Assembly (NCBI GenBank): GCA_026770585.1
Contig: MU646517.1
Span: 19,166-33,715 of the forward strand
From: Baffinella frigidus
Lineage: Eukaryota; Cryptophyceae; Cryptomonadales; Baffinellaceae
DNA length: 14,550 nucleotides
Direction of reading: 5' to 3'
Under the pieces are notes generated by a model, which worked only from the letters and a program-made list of their open reading frames with translations, was not told where the DNA came from and ran no database searches. Positions 1-5,607 of this stretch are shown here, one piece after another (the first letter of the stretch is position 1; every line of letters starts with the position of its first letter). The translations under genes were made by a program, and so were the position numbers.

Positions 1-185
1 TGGTGTTTGGTGTTTGGTGTTTGGTGTCTGGTGTTTGGTGTTTGGTGTGTGGTGTTTGGTGTTTGGGGGTTGGTGTTTGGTGTTTGGTGTTTGGTATCTG
101 GTGTTTTGTGTTTTGTGTTTTGTGTTTGGTGTTTGGTGTTTAGGGTTTAGGGTTTAGGGTTTAGGGTTTAGAGTTTAGAGTTCAG
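1..185 (+). repeat. Telomere-like heptamer tract
   Basis: About 125 bp of the 7-mer GGTGTTT with point variants passes into about five units of TTTAGGG and then decays (TTTAGAG, TTCAGGG). TTTAGGG is the telomere unit of plants and many algae. The G-rich strand reads left to right here, whereas a left chromosome end would show CCCTAAA on this strand. This is therefore better read as interstitial or subtelomeric telomere-like DNA than as a chromosome end. Confidence 0.75.
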
Positions 186-200
186 GGCGGGGCGCGGGGA

Positions 201-250
201 GTGTGGTGGCACGAACCTGGTCCTGCTCGGCGCGGACGTCTTCAAGTGAT
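201..250 (-). pseudogene. Partial copy of the coiled-coil exon at 489-579
   Basis: This 50-bp block repeats 489-540 at a 288-bp offset with few differences. On the minus strand it reads LEDVRAEQDQVRATTL against LEDVRAEQAQVRATTL in the longer copy. It lacks the upstream half of that exon, including the candidate splice acceptor, and ends beside the tandem repeat at 251-490. I read it as a truncated exon duplicate. The reverse explanation, a noncoding repeat that happens to be open, cannot be excluded. Confidence 0.45.
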
Positions 251-490
251 TGTGCTCTACAATACTATTAGTCAGCACTTTTCTACTATCAGTCAGCACT
301 ATACTACTATCAGTCAGCACTATTATATTGCTGACTTATAGTTTTATAGTGCTGACTAGAAGGATGGAGTGTTGCTCTACAATACCATTAGTCAGCACAA
401 CACTACTATCAGTCAGCACTATACTACTACCAGTCAGCACTATCATATTGCTGACTAATAGTATTATAGTGCTGACTACAAGGATGGAGT
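251..490. repeat. 120-bp tandem duplication with internal inverted repeats
   Basis: Two head-to-tail copies of a 120-bp unit (251-370 and 371-490) differ at a handful of sites. Each unit contains three spaced TAGTCAGCAC or CAGTCAGCAC motifs followed by their complement GTGCTGACT, so each can form a hairpin with a GTCAGCACTATA / TATAGTGCTGAC stem. The block is AT-rich and sits exactly between the two copies of the 50-bp exon-like repeat (201-250 and 489-540). It therefore looks like an insertion that was itself duplicated. Confidence 0.75.
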
Positions 491-579
491 GTGGTGGCAC
501 GAACCTGGGCCTGCTCCGCGCGGACGTCTTCGAGAGATTGAGCGAAGTACTTTCCGTCCGCCTCTGCCGCTGCGAGCTG
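489..579 (-). CDS. Candidate coiled-coil exon (QLAAAEADGKYFAQ...)
   Basis: On the minus strand an acceptor-like AAACCCGCAAG precedes an open segment reading QLAAAEADGKYFAQ then SLEDVRAEQAQVRATTL. It is rich in Ala, Glu and Gln with heptad-like spacing of Leu/Ala/Val, as in the coiled-coil exons at 6290-6398 and 4888-4997. A CAG|GTTCGT donor at 505/504 would end the exon after 25 codons. Otherwise it could run to the repeat boundary near 489. An in-frame stop lies just upstream of the acceptor, so it must be spliced in if it is real. The 3' part is duplicated at 201-250. I infer that it is a downstream exon of the minus-strand gene that begins near 12255. Linking it to exon 2561-2681 is not proven because the intervening 2 kb is all repeats. 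No function is recognised beyond probable coiled coil. Confidence 0.4.
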
Positions 580-600
580 CTTGCGGGTTTCGGATTACGG

Positions 601-780
601 AGGCAGTTTAGGGTTTAGTGAGGCAGTTTAGAGTTTAGGGTGGCACTGTAAGATTTAGGGAGGCGGTTTCGGGTTTCAGGTTTCGGGTTTCGGGTTTCGG
701 GTTTCGGGTTTGTGTTGGGTTCAGGTTTTATGGTTCATGGCGAAGGGTCAGGGTTCATGTAGGGTTTATATAGGGATTTC
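601..780 (+). repeat. Degenerate telomere-like tract (TTTAGGG/TTTCGGG)
   Basis: Mixed GTTTAGGG and GTTTAGAG units with GAGGCAG spacers lead into five consecutive TTTCGGG heptamers near 670-710 and then into decayed GGTTCA/GGGTTTA units. There is no coding signal. The G-rich orientation is the same as at 1-185. Confidence 0.65.
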
Positions 781-785
781 ATCTC

Positions 786-936
786 GGACCATACCAGAAT
801 CTGTCGTGATGAAAAGGCGTCAGATAGCATAGCATCATTTGATGCCTACAATAGCATATACACCCTACAATAGCATATACACCCTTACCTTCCGCGTGGG
901 GAGCCTAAGATAGCGGGACAGATTCTGTCTTGGTCC
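786..936. mobile_element. MITE-like element, about 150 bp, 20-bp terminal inverted repeats
   Basis: The ends 786-805 and 917-936 are inverted repeats of one another with 17 of 20 positions matching (GGACCA...CAGAATCTGTC). Inside are a GCATCA-TT-TGATGC hairpin and a 20-bp tandem duplication based on CTACAATAGCATATACACC. No transposase is encoded and I see no convincing target-site duplication, so this is a non-autonomous inverted-repeat element of unknown family. Confidence 0.6.
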
Positions 937-1116
937 AAAATTAGATTAGATAGAGATTTGATTAGGGTTTAAACAAAGTTTAGACAGGGTTGAGATGGGG
1001 TGTATATGGGGTGTTAGGTAGGGTTTAGATAGGGATTAGATATGGGCGGGACCTTTAGATAGGGGTATGGGTAGGGGTTAGATAGGGTTGAGAGGTTTAG
1101 ATAGGGTTAAGAGGCG
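937..1116 (+). repeat. Degenerate G-rich telomere-like tract
   Basis: Irregular units of the type TAGGGTTTAGA, GGGATTAGA and GGGTTGAGA recur across the segment. They are consistent with decayed telomere-like repeats of mixed period (7 to 12 bp). There is no gene signal. Confidence 0.5.
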
Positions 1117-1350
1117 ACCTTGATGTTAAGATCGGCGACCCACTCCTGTTGTTGGGTCCGTATATATATATATATTATAAAAACATACATATATATATAT
1201 ATGTAAATACATAAATATCTTTATATATATATACATATATGTATGTATATGTGTATACATATATCGGGTGGGGTTTAGACAGGGATTAGACAGGGGGGGG
1301 ACCTTGAGGTTAAGCTCGGCGACCCACTCCTGTTGTTCGGTCCGCTTCGA
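1117..1350. repeat. 45-bp direct repeats flanking an AT microsatellite
   Basis: A GC-rich block containing CGGCGACCCACTCCTGTTG occurs at about 1117-1162 and again at about 1300-1345 (184-bp offset). Between the copies lies an AT-rich stretch of (TA)n, (CATA)n and GTATATG repeats from about 1162 to 1265. The AT block may have expanded within a duplicated site. Confidence 0.65.
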
Positions 1351-1388
1351 CCCGCCCCCCCCCACCTGACTTAGGGTGTAGGGCTTAG

Positions 1389-1533
1389 CGAGAGAGAGAG
1401 AGAGAGAGAGAGAGCGACAGAGACAGAGAGACAGACAGAGACAGAGACAGAGACAGAGACAGAGACAGAGACAGAGACAGAGACAGTCAGAGAGAGAGAG
1501 AGAGAGAGAGAGAACGAGCGAGAGAGAGAGAGA
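1389..1533. repeat. (AG)n and (GACAGA)n microsatellite
   Basis: A pure AG run is followed by about a dozen GACAGA hexamers (1420-1490) and another AG run with GAACGAGCG interruptions. Long open frames across it encode only Leu-Ser or Arg-Glu runs and are not genes. The following 1534-1660 shows nothing recognisable. Confidence 0.9.
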
Positions 1534-1659
1534 GCATCGCGACTCTTCCCGAGCCCGCCCCGCGCCCACCCCCACCCCGCCCGTGGAAAAACATGTAAAG
1601 CTGGACGGTGTAAAGCAATTATCGTAAAACGGTCGATTATCCGTTGTAATGGATAATCA

Positions 1660-2290
1660 TAATGGGTGTGTACGACACACATGCACGTCCGGCGTGTCCC
1701 CACGGACCGGGACTCTCACGGCCTGCATCACGTTCAAGAAGGGATATGAACAGCCGGCACGCCCGTAAAAAACACACGCATCCGTGCACAACATGCACGC
1801 ACGTCAGTACACAACATAATACGTCCGTATACACCATAGCACGTCCGGATACAGCACGTATACAACACGTGTCCAGCACACCTCGTGGATGTCACGCCCG
1901 TATTCGACACACGCCTGCGTACAAAACACACGTACAACACACACGCTGACACGCATGTCCACTGTCCAGCACACCTCGAATGCGTGCCGTGTCCAAGAAG
2001 GGATATGAATGGCCGTCACGTCCGTACACAACACACTCGTCCCCGAATACAACACGTGTCGAACACACCTCGTGGATGCGCGCCGTGACGATCGCGACCG
2101 TCGCGTCTCATATCACGTCCTATACACCACACGTTCGGTGTATACAACACGTGCCCAACACACCTCGTGGATGCAACACACACGCGGATGGATATAAACG
2201 GCCGTCACGTCCGTACACAACACACTCGTCCGTATAATACACGTGTCCAACACACCTCGTGGATTCGTGCCGTGACGATGGCGACAGTGC
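1660..2290. repeat. Complex minisatellite built on ACACAACAC/CACGTCC units
   Basis: Blocks such as CACACCTCGTGGAT (about 1876, 2067, 2159, 2251), AAGAAGGGATATGAA (about 1736, 1994, with a variant near 2188) and GGCCGTCACGTCCGTACACA (2010, 2200) recur in the same order at intervals of roughly 190-260 bp. The higher-order unit is itself composed of short AC-rich subrepeats. Open frames here are only the repeat translated (THSS, NTRVQHTS) and I do not call a gene. Confidence 0.75.
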
Positions 2291-2350
2291 GCTTCCATTC
2301 TTTCTCGAGGTTCGCGTCCGCCTCCCGCCCTCTGGGTTTGGGGTTTCGGA

Positions 2351-2353
<3 letters not shown>

Positions 2354-2386
<33 letters not shown>

Positions 2387-2404
2387 GTGCGTGTGTGTGT
2401 GTGC

Positions 2405-2440
<36 letters not shown>

Positions 2441-2473
2441 GAGAAACCGAGAAAGAGAGAGAACGAGAGAGAG

Positions 2474-2511
<38 letters not shown>

Positions 2512-2530
2512 AGAGAGAACAAGAGAGAGC
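2354..2530. repeat. (GT)n then (GA)n microsatellite
   Basis: About 50 bp of GT repeat joins about 125 bp of GA repeat with GAAC and GAAA interruptions, followed by a G-rich tract to about 2556. It lies directly 3' (on the minus strand) of the exon-like segment 2561-2681, probably within an intron. Confidence 0.9.
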
Positions 2531-2560
2531 GGGTGGGTGGGGGGGTGGGGGGGGGATGCA

Positions 2561-2681
2561 CTTTTCGGGGTTCATCTTGCGCATATCCCGAACGAGGCTC
2601 TTGAGCAAGGCCATGAGCTCCAAGTCACCCTCCTCTGCAGCCGCATGCATCGACTCCGCCATCGTCTCCAGCTCCAACCTC
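2561..2681 (-). CDS. Candidate exon: MAESMHAAAEEGDLELMALL helix-rich segment
   Basis: A minus-strand acceptor CCCTGCAG at 2682 opens a 40-codon segment: RLELETMAESMHAAAEEGD, then LELMALLKSLVRDMRKMNPEK, before a C-tract and a CT microsatellite. The first base completes a codon begun in the previous exon. This fits the phase at the donors of the exon at 4888-4997, which leave AG, giving Arg at the junction. The composition suggests a long amphipathic helix. The AAAEEGDLELMALL portion resembles an ankyrin-type helix pair, but one fragment is not enough to call that domain. This is the longest of four copies sharing the same acceptor boundary (others at 2851-2911, 3141-3209, 3293-3316). Its donor is not clear. 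I infer that it belongs to the large minus-strand gene. Confidence 0.45.
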
Positions 2682-2704
2682 CTGCAGGGTGTGGAAATTA
2701 GGGT

Positions 2705-2771
2705 TCTGCGATCAAATAATTACATAATAGATGTGTAGACTATATACCGAGATGTGCAGCCCTTTCCCGCG
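2705..2771 (+). repeat. 67-bp dispersed intronic repeat, copy 1
   Basis: An AT-rich module runs from TCTGCGATCAAAT through TAGACTATATA to CAGCCCTTTCCCGC, and recurs at 2911-2976. Related inverse-orientation copies lie at about 5549-5603 and 6246-6287. In copy 1 it runs straight into the 40-bp palindromic element at 2775. In the second copy that element is missing. Confidence 0.65.
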
Positions 2772-2774
2772 CCA

Positions 2775-2814
2775 AAGTTGACGGATTTGTACCGAGAACC
2801 CAGCATGGCAGCTT
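2775..2814 (+). repeat. 40-bp palindromic-ended element, copy 1
   Basis: The copy begins AAGTTGACGGATTTGTACC and contains GAACCCAGCATG. Its right end (GGCAGCTT) has decayed relative to GTCAACTT. Flanking bases are also conserved among copies: CCCTTTCCCGCGCC upstream and GAATAGTCTGC downstream, giving a conserved unit of about 70 bp (2759-2831). Confidence 0.7.
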
Positions 2815-2850
2815 AAGAATAGTCTGCAACGCCTCACGTGTCTGAAGACA

Positions 2851-2911
2851 CAAGTCACCCTCCTTCGCCGCAGCATGCATCGAATCCGCCATCGTCTCCA
2901 GCGCCAGCCGT
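2851..2911 (-). pseudogene. Truncated copy of exon 2561-2681
   Basis: The minus strand reads TGATCGCAG| then RLALETMADSMHAAAKEGDL, diverging from the parent after about 20 codons. It keeps the splice acceptor and the 5' part of the exon but not the LMALLKSLV half. The acceptor lies inside the 67-bp repeat at 2911-2976. It may be a decayed duplicate or an alternative exon. Confidence 0.5.
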
Positions 2912-2976
2912 CTGCGATCAAATGATTAGATAATAGATGTATAGACTATATAACTAGATGTACAGCCCTTTCCCGC
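2911..2976 (+). repeat. 67-bp dispersed intronic repeat, copy 2
   Basis: Same module as 2705-2771 at an offset of about 206 bp, with about ten differences. It stops at TTTCCCGC without the 40-bp palindromic element that follows copy 1. Confidence 0.65.
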
Positions 2977-3076
2977 AGATTACATAAAAAATCCTTCAAC
3001 CCTGCCCCCTGCAGGGTCTGGAGATTAGGGGGTTAGCCACCTGCCACGCGCCTCCGTCAGCTATTCCCCGCGCCAA

Positions 3077-3116
3077 AAGTTGACGGATGTGTACTGGGAA
3101 CCCAGCATGTCAACTT
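3077..3116 (+). repeat. 40-bp palindromic-ended element, copy 2 (best palindrome)
   Basis: The perfect terminal inverted repeats AAGTTGAC and GTCAACTT enclose a second stem, CTGGG-AA-CCCAG. The flanks CCCGCGCCA and TTGAGAAAAGTCTGCGAC match copy 1. The nested stems suggest a DNA or RNA hairpin. Confidence 0.75.
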
Positions 3117-3140
3117 GAGAAAAGTCTGCGACGGAGAGAG

Positions 3141-3209
3141 TTGAGCTCCAAGCCACCCTCCTCCGCCGCAGCATGCATCGATTCCGCCATCGTCTCCAGC
3201 GCCAGCCTC
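3141..3209 (-). pseudogene. Truncated copy of exon 2561-2681
   Basis: The acceptor GGGCCCCGCAG is followed by RLALETMAESMHAAAEEGGL and ELNSLRRRLFSS, then a stop inside the 40-bp element at 3077-3116. Twenty of the first 23 residues match the parent exon. It may be an alternative terminal exon or a decayed duplicate. Confidence 0.5.
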
Positions 3210-3292
3210 CTGCGGGGCCCACGGCAGGTCATTACTGGGAACTTCAGGACGCAACGGTTCGTTTCGTGGTACTAAATGAGTGTGCGGTCCCC

Positions 3293-3316
3293 GCCATCGT
3301 CTCCAGCGCCAGCCTC
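3293..3316 (-). pseudogene. Very short copy of exon 2561-2681 with acceptor
   Basis: GTGTGTCGCAG is followed by RLALETMAG, and the match to the other copies stops after 24 bases. It retains just the splice acceptor and the first eight codons. Confidence 0.45.
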
Positions 3317-3370
3317 CTGCGACACACCGTCCATCTAGGGTGTATGGTGGTGTAGGGGTTGATTCGGCAC

Positions 3371-3405
3371 CTAGAGCTAGCGCGGTCGGCATCTTCCTCC
3401 TCCGG
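3371..3405 (-). pseudogene. 3'-end copy of coiled-coil exon 4888-4997
   Basis: The minus strand reads PEEEDADRASS and ends AG|GTGCCG at 3371/3370. It matches the last third of the exon at 4888-4997 (PAEEAADRASS) and retains the donor site, but its 5' side runs into a degenerate G-rich tract with no acceptor. Confidence 0.45.
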
Positions 3406-3545
3406 GTTCCGGGTTTATCGATTCGGGTTTCGAGTTTCGGGTTCCCGGTTTCTCGTTTCAGGTTCCGGGGTTCTCGTTCCGGGTGTCTCGTGTCGGGTTG
3501 CGTGTTGCGTGTTCCGGGGTTCGTGTTCCGGGGTTCGTGTTTCGG
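3405..3545 (+). repeat. Degenerate GGGTTTC/GGGTTC tract, copy A
   Basis: Irregular telomere-like units (CGGGTTTCGAGTTTCGGGTT and similar). Nearly the same 130 bp recurs at about 3890-4030, at an offset of about 480 bp. It is flanked on both sides by exon-end copies. Confidence 0.7.
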
Positions 3546-3548
3546 GAC

Positions 3549-3595
3549 CTGGAGCTAGCGCGGTCGGCATCTTCCTCTTCAGGATCAGCCTCCAG
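3549..3595 (-). pseudogene. 47-nt exon copy, LEADPEEEDADRASS
   Basis: The minus strand runs GTGTGGCAG| LEADPEEEDADRASS |GTCCCG. The acceptor and donor-like borders give a 47-nt segment, equal in length to the copy at 4038-4084 and homologous to the 3' part of exon 4888-4997 (LENDPAEEAADRASS). It is in-frame and ends in the same phase, so it could still be spliced as an alternative exon. Confidence 0.45.
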
Positions 3596-3671
3596 CTGCC
3601 ACACGGCCTCCTACCCGGAACACCAAACGCACTATCCCCACTACCCTTTCATCCAGGGGGTTCGCAAGGCG

Positions 3672-3830
3672 GTATCGGGTTTAGGGTGTATGGTTTGGGG
3701 TTTCGGATCTAGGGTTGCGAGGCTAGGATTTCGGATCTGGGGTTGCGAGTTTAGGATTTCGGATCCAGGGTTGCGAGTTCAGGCTTTAGGGTTTAGGGTG
3801 TACCCCAAGGCGTGCGGCGAGCCCTAGGTT
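3672..3830 (+). repeat. Degenerate telomere-like tract
   Basis: About three copies of a roughly 34-bp unit are present, TTTCGGATCTGGGGTTGCGAG with TTTAGGA, bracketed by GGGTTTAGGGTGTA at both ends. There is no coding signal. 3596-3671 shows nothing recognisable. Confidence 0.6.
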
Positions 3831-3844
3831 TCGGGTGTTGGCAT

Positions 3845-3890
3845 CTGGAGGCATCGCGGTCGGCAGCTTCCTCCTCCAGGTTCCGTTTTT
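3845..3890 (-). pseudogene. Decayed exon copy with lost donor
   Basis: The minus strand reads LEEEAADRDASR, related to EEAADRASSR of exon 4888-4997. The donor position reads AGATGCC instead of AGGTCCC, so this copy could not splice at that site. It heads the second copy of the 3371-3595 module. Confidence 0.4.
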
Positions 3891-4032
3891 CGAGTGTCTC
3901 GATTCGTGTTTCGTGTTTCGAGTTTCGGGTTCCCGGTTTCTCGTTTCAGGTTCCGGGGTTCTCGTTCCGGGTGTCTCGTGTCGGGTTGCGTGTTGCGTGT
4001 TCCGGGGTTCGTGTTTCGGGGTTCATGTTTCG
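3890..4032 (+). repeat. Degenerate GGGTTTC/GGGTTC tract, copy B
   Basis: Near-identical to 3405-3545 over about 130 bp, including TTTCTCGTTTCAGGTTCC and GTGTCGGGTTGCGTG. Together with its flanking exon copies it shows that a module of about 225-240 bp was duplicated. Confidence 0.7.
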
Positions 4033-4037
4033 GGGAC

Positions 4038-4084
4038 CTGGAGCTAGCGCGGTCGGCGGCTTCCTCCACACGATCAGCCTCAAG
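4038..4084 (-). pseudogene. 47-nt exon copy, LEADRVEEAADRASS
   Basis: GTGTGGCAG| LEADRVEEAADRASS |GTCCCC on the minus strand has the same borders, length and phase as 3549-3595 and matches the 3' part of exon 4888-4997. A functional alternative exon is possible. Confidence 0.45.
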
Positions 4085-4239
4085 CTGCCACACGGCTTTC
4101 TACCCTGGTCCAACGCAGCATGCTCACTAACTACCCTATTCTCAAGGAGTTTTCTGGTGTAGGCGCAATCTCAGGTTTCTCAAGTCCCGGGGAGATGAGC
4201 TCCCCGGATCTAGCGGTGGGCTGATCTCATAGGAAAACT

Positions 4240-4360
4240 GTTTTAATTCAAAACTTTCTGGCCATGAAATTTACCACACACAATGAGTTTTACTAGTAAT
4301 ACTAAAGAATTCGTGTAGTAATTTTCATTGAATCCTATGGTTTTAAATTAAAACCGTTTC
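4240..4360. mobile_element. Inverted-repeat MITE, family A copy 1
   Basis: The outer arms AACTGTTTTAATTCAAAAC and GTTTTAAATTAAAACCGTTT are imperfect inverted repeats. The inner part 4263-4330 (CATGAAATTTACCACACAC ... GTGTAGTAATTTTCATTG around TTTACTAGTAATACTAAA) is a divergent copy of the 68-bp palindromes at 9960-10028 and 10269-10336. No coding capacity. Confidence 0.6.
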
Positions 4361-4375
4361 CGCATTAAATCTGGC

Positions 4376-4396
4376 ACCTGGGGCTAGCGCCATACC
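4376..4396 (-). pseudogene. Exon-end fragment with donor
   Basis: ACCTGGGGCTAGCGC repeats the donor boundary of exon 4888-4997 (minus strand GCTAGCCCCAG|GTGCC). Only about 15 bases of exon end remain, immediately left of the foldback at 4403. Confidence 0.4.
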
Positions 4397-4402
4397 CTCA
4401 CT

Positions 4403-4623
4403 AGAGAGTTTGCGGTAATTGTTGTCCGTTTTGGACGTGCGGTTTTCCGGTTTCCCGGTTTTGAAAAGGGACTTATAGGACGTGACAAGGATTTTAAATA
4501 GTACCAGAATTGCGCCTCTTGGTACTATTTAAAATCCTTGTCACGTCCTATAAGTCCCTTTTCAAAACCGGAAAACTGGAAAACCGTACGTCCAAAACGG
4601 ACAACAATTACCGCAAACGCTCT
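4403..4623. mobile_element. Foldback element with 103-bp arms
   Basis: 4403-4505 and 4521-4623 are inverted repeats over 103 bp with about four mismatches, separated by a 15-bp loop. Each arm contains CCGTTTTGGACGT, CCGGTTTTGAAAAGGG and GGACGTGACAAGGATTTT. No reading frame encodes a recognisable protein. The near-identity of the arms suggests recent formation or gene conversion. It is flanked by the direct repeat CCCTATTCTCAAGGAGTTTT (about 4133 and 4625). Confidence 0.8.
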
Positions 4624-4740
4624 ACCCTATTCTCAAGGAGTTTTCGGGTTTCGGGTTCCGGGCCGATTCGGCACCGGTTTCGTGTTTCGGTCAAACAGTG
4701 GATGCTGTAGAATAAACAGCGAATGCTTTACAATTCACTG

Positions 4741-4867
4741 CCAGCGAGAAAATTTCGCAGAGGACGTGAAGACCCTTTTAAAACATTGTTGTCGCTGTCA
4801 GAGCGACTATAATGTGTCTGAGACACATTATAGTGTCTTCACGTCCTCTGCGAAATTTTCTCGCTGG
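4741..4867. repeat. Nested palindrome with perfect 33-bp arms
   Basis: 4741-4773 and 4835-4867 are perfect inverted repeats (CCAGCGAGAAAATTTCGCAG then AGGACGTGAAGAC). The interior holds two further palindromes: GTCGCT...AGCGAC and the perfect 23-nt ATAATGTGTCT-G-AGACACATTAT. The arms extend imperfectly by about six bases. It is either a MITE or a structured element in an intron. Confidence 0.75.
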
Positions 4868-4887
4868 CACTGCAATTGATTCGGGAC

Positions 4888-4997
4888 CTGGAGCTAGCGC
4901 GGTCGGCGGCCTCTTCGGCAGGGTCATTCTCAAGCTGCCGGAGCGCCTCTTGCAGACTGAGCATCGACGATTTTTCCTGCTGCTTTGCGTTCTCCAT
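4888..4997 (-). CDS. Candidate coiled-coil exon (MENAKQQEKSS...)
   Basis: A minus-strand segment of 110 nt is bounded by acceptor GTTTGTTGG..ACGTGCAG (exon starts at 4997) and donor AG|GTCCCG (4888/4887). It reads MENAKQQEKSSMLSLQEAL and RQLENDPAEEAADRASS and ends two bases into a codon. Glu/Gln/Ala/Leu composition with a/d-like leucine spacing indicates a coiled coil. It is the longest member of a family. Copies of its 5' 44 nt lie at 5107-5150 and 5251-5294, and copies of its 3' 47 nt at 3371, 3549, 3845 and 4038. The exon at 6290-6398 ends in phase 0 and would join it in frame; the following exon at 2681 supplies the missing base. I infer a spliced exon of one large minus-strand gene. No enzyme motif is present. 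Confidence 0.5.
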
Positions 4998-5106
4998 CTG
5001 CACGTTTGTTGGAAATAATTTACTGTTTGGTGTAAAGAATTCACTGGCCGTTTAATTGTAAAGCATTCACTGTTTGGTGTAAAGCGTTGACTGTTGCGAC
5101 ACTTGC

Positions 5107-5150
5107 AGGCTGATCATCGAAGAGGCCTCCTGCTGTTTTGCACTCGCCAT
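5107..5150 (-). pseudogene. 44-nt copy of exon 4888-4997 with a GC donor
   Basis: CCGGCAG| MASAKQQEASSMISL |GCAAGTGTCG on the minus strand. It keeps the acceptor and the first 44 nt of exon 4888-4997, then meets GCAAGT, a standard non-canonical GC donor context. Length and frame equal those of copy 5251-5294. It may be an alternative exon or a duplicate. Confidence 0.45.
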
Positions 5151-5250
5151 CTGCCGGTTTGGTGTAAAGCATTTACTGTTTATTGTAAAGCGTTCACTGA
5201 CTGTTTCTTGTAAAGCATTTACCGCAAGCGTTTGCTGCTGCGACACTTAC

Positions 5251-5294
5251 AGGTTGATCATCCAAGAGGCCTCCTGCTGCTTTGCGTGCGCTAT
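5251..5294 (-). pseudogene. 44-nt copy of exon 4888-4997 with a strong GT donor
   Basis: CTCCGTGTGCAG| IAHAKQQEASWMINL |GTAAGTGTCG on the minus strand. The acceptor has a fair pyrimidine tract and the donor GTAAGT is consensus, so this small segment looks fully spliceable. Homologous to 5107-5150 and to the 5' part of 4888-4997. Confidence 0.5.
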
Positions 5295-5548
5295 CTGCAC
5301 ACGGAGCAGGGTGACGTTTGTAAAGCATTCAATTTTTGGTGTAAAGCATTCACCGACGGTTTAATTGTAAAGCATTCACTGCTTGGTGTTAAGCATTTAC
5401 TGCACGCAGCCGCACGCGCCCCGTCACGTTGATTGTAAAGCATTTACCGTTCATTGCAAAGCGTTGGCTGCGGCTCCTCCATCTGTCGCGCGGAGCGCGG
5501 TGACTCAGGGCGGTAGGGGGTCGGAGCTCAGTGTTCCAGAGAGGGGCT

Positions 5549-5603
5549 ACACATCCATTTATATAGTCTATAAATCGATTACATAATCCTTTCCTGCCAC
5601 ACC
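5549..5603 (-). repeat. Copy of the intronic TAGACTATATA repeat, inverted
   Basis: CACATCCATTTATATAGTCTATAAAT...CCTTTCCTGCCAC corresponds in reverse complement to the 67-bp modules at 2705 and 2911. A shorter sister copy at about 6246-6287 has the same orientation and borders exon 6290-6398. Confidence 0.5.
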
Positions 5604-5607
5604 TTAC

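Larger units (their letters stand above)
5032..5475. repeat. Array of about twelve GTAAAGCATTCACTG motifs
   Basis: The 15-mer GTAAAGCATTYACTG or close variants begin near 5032, 5059, 5080, 5164, 5182, 5210, 5321, 5342, 5367, 5388, 5436 and 5455. The spacing is irregular (17-110 bp), and they are often preceded by TTTGGT or TTTAATT. An inverse copy lies near 4710-4735 and a loose match near 1610. The motifs fill the intervals between exon copies 5107-5150 and 5251-5294 and continue beyond. Spacing is too irregular for a simple tandem repeat. Function unknown. Confidence 0.75.

Noticed and set aside
1-185. True chromosome end
   Set aside because: The G-rich strand runs inward, opposite to a left telomere, and the repeats are mixed variants.
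250-618. 122-codon open frame on the plus strand
   Set aside because: It is the 120-bp tandem repeat translated (STILLVSTFLLSVST); the duplicated exon signal lies on the opposite strand.
1126-1703. Long open frames with Leu-Ser/Cys-Leu runs
   Set aside because: They are translations of the AG/GACAGA microsatellite; composition and lack of splice or start context show no gene. The same applies to 2357-2738, 7510-7941 and 8616-9079.
1637-2298. Overlapping small proteins in the AC-rich region
   Set aside because: All six frames are intermittently open because of the minisatellite; none has a conserved start, splice signal or non-repetitive content.
2561-2681. Ankyrin-repeat call for AAAEEGDLELMALL
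   Set aside because: Only half a repeat is visible and the rest fits a long helix; one fragment cannot support the domain.
5032-5475. CRISPR-like array
   Set aside because: Repeats are only 15 bp, spacing is irregular, no cas genes are present and the surroundings are eukaryotic.
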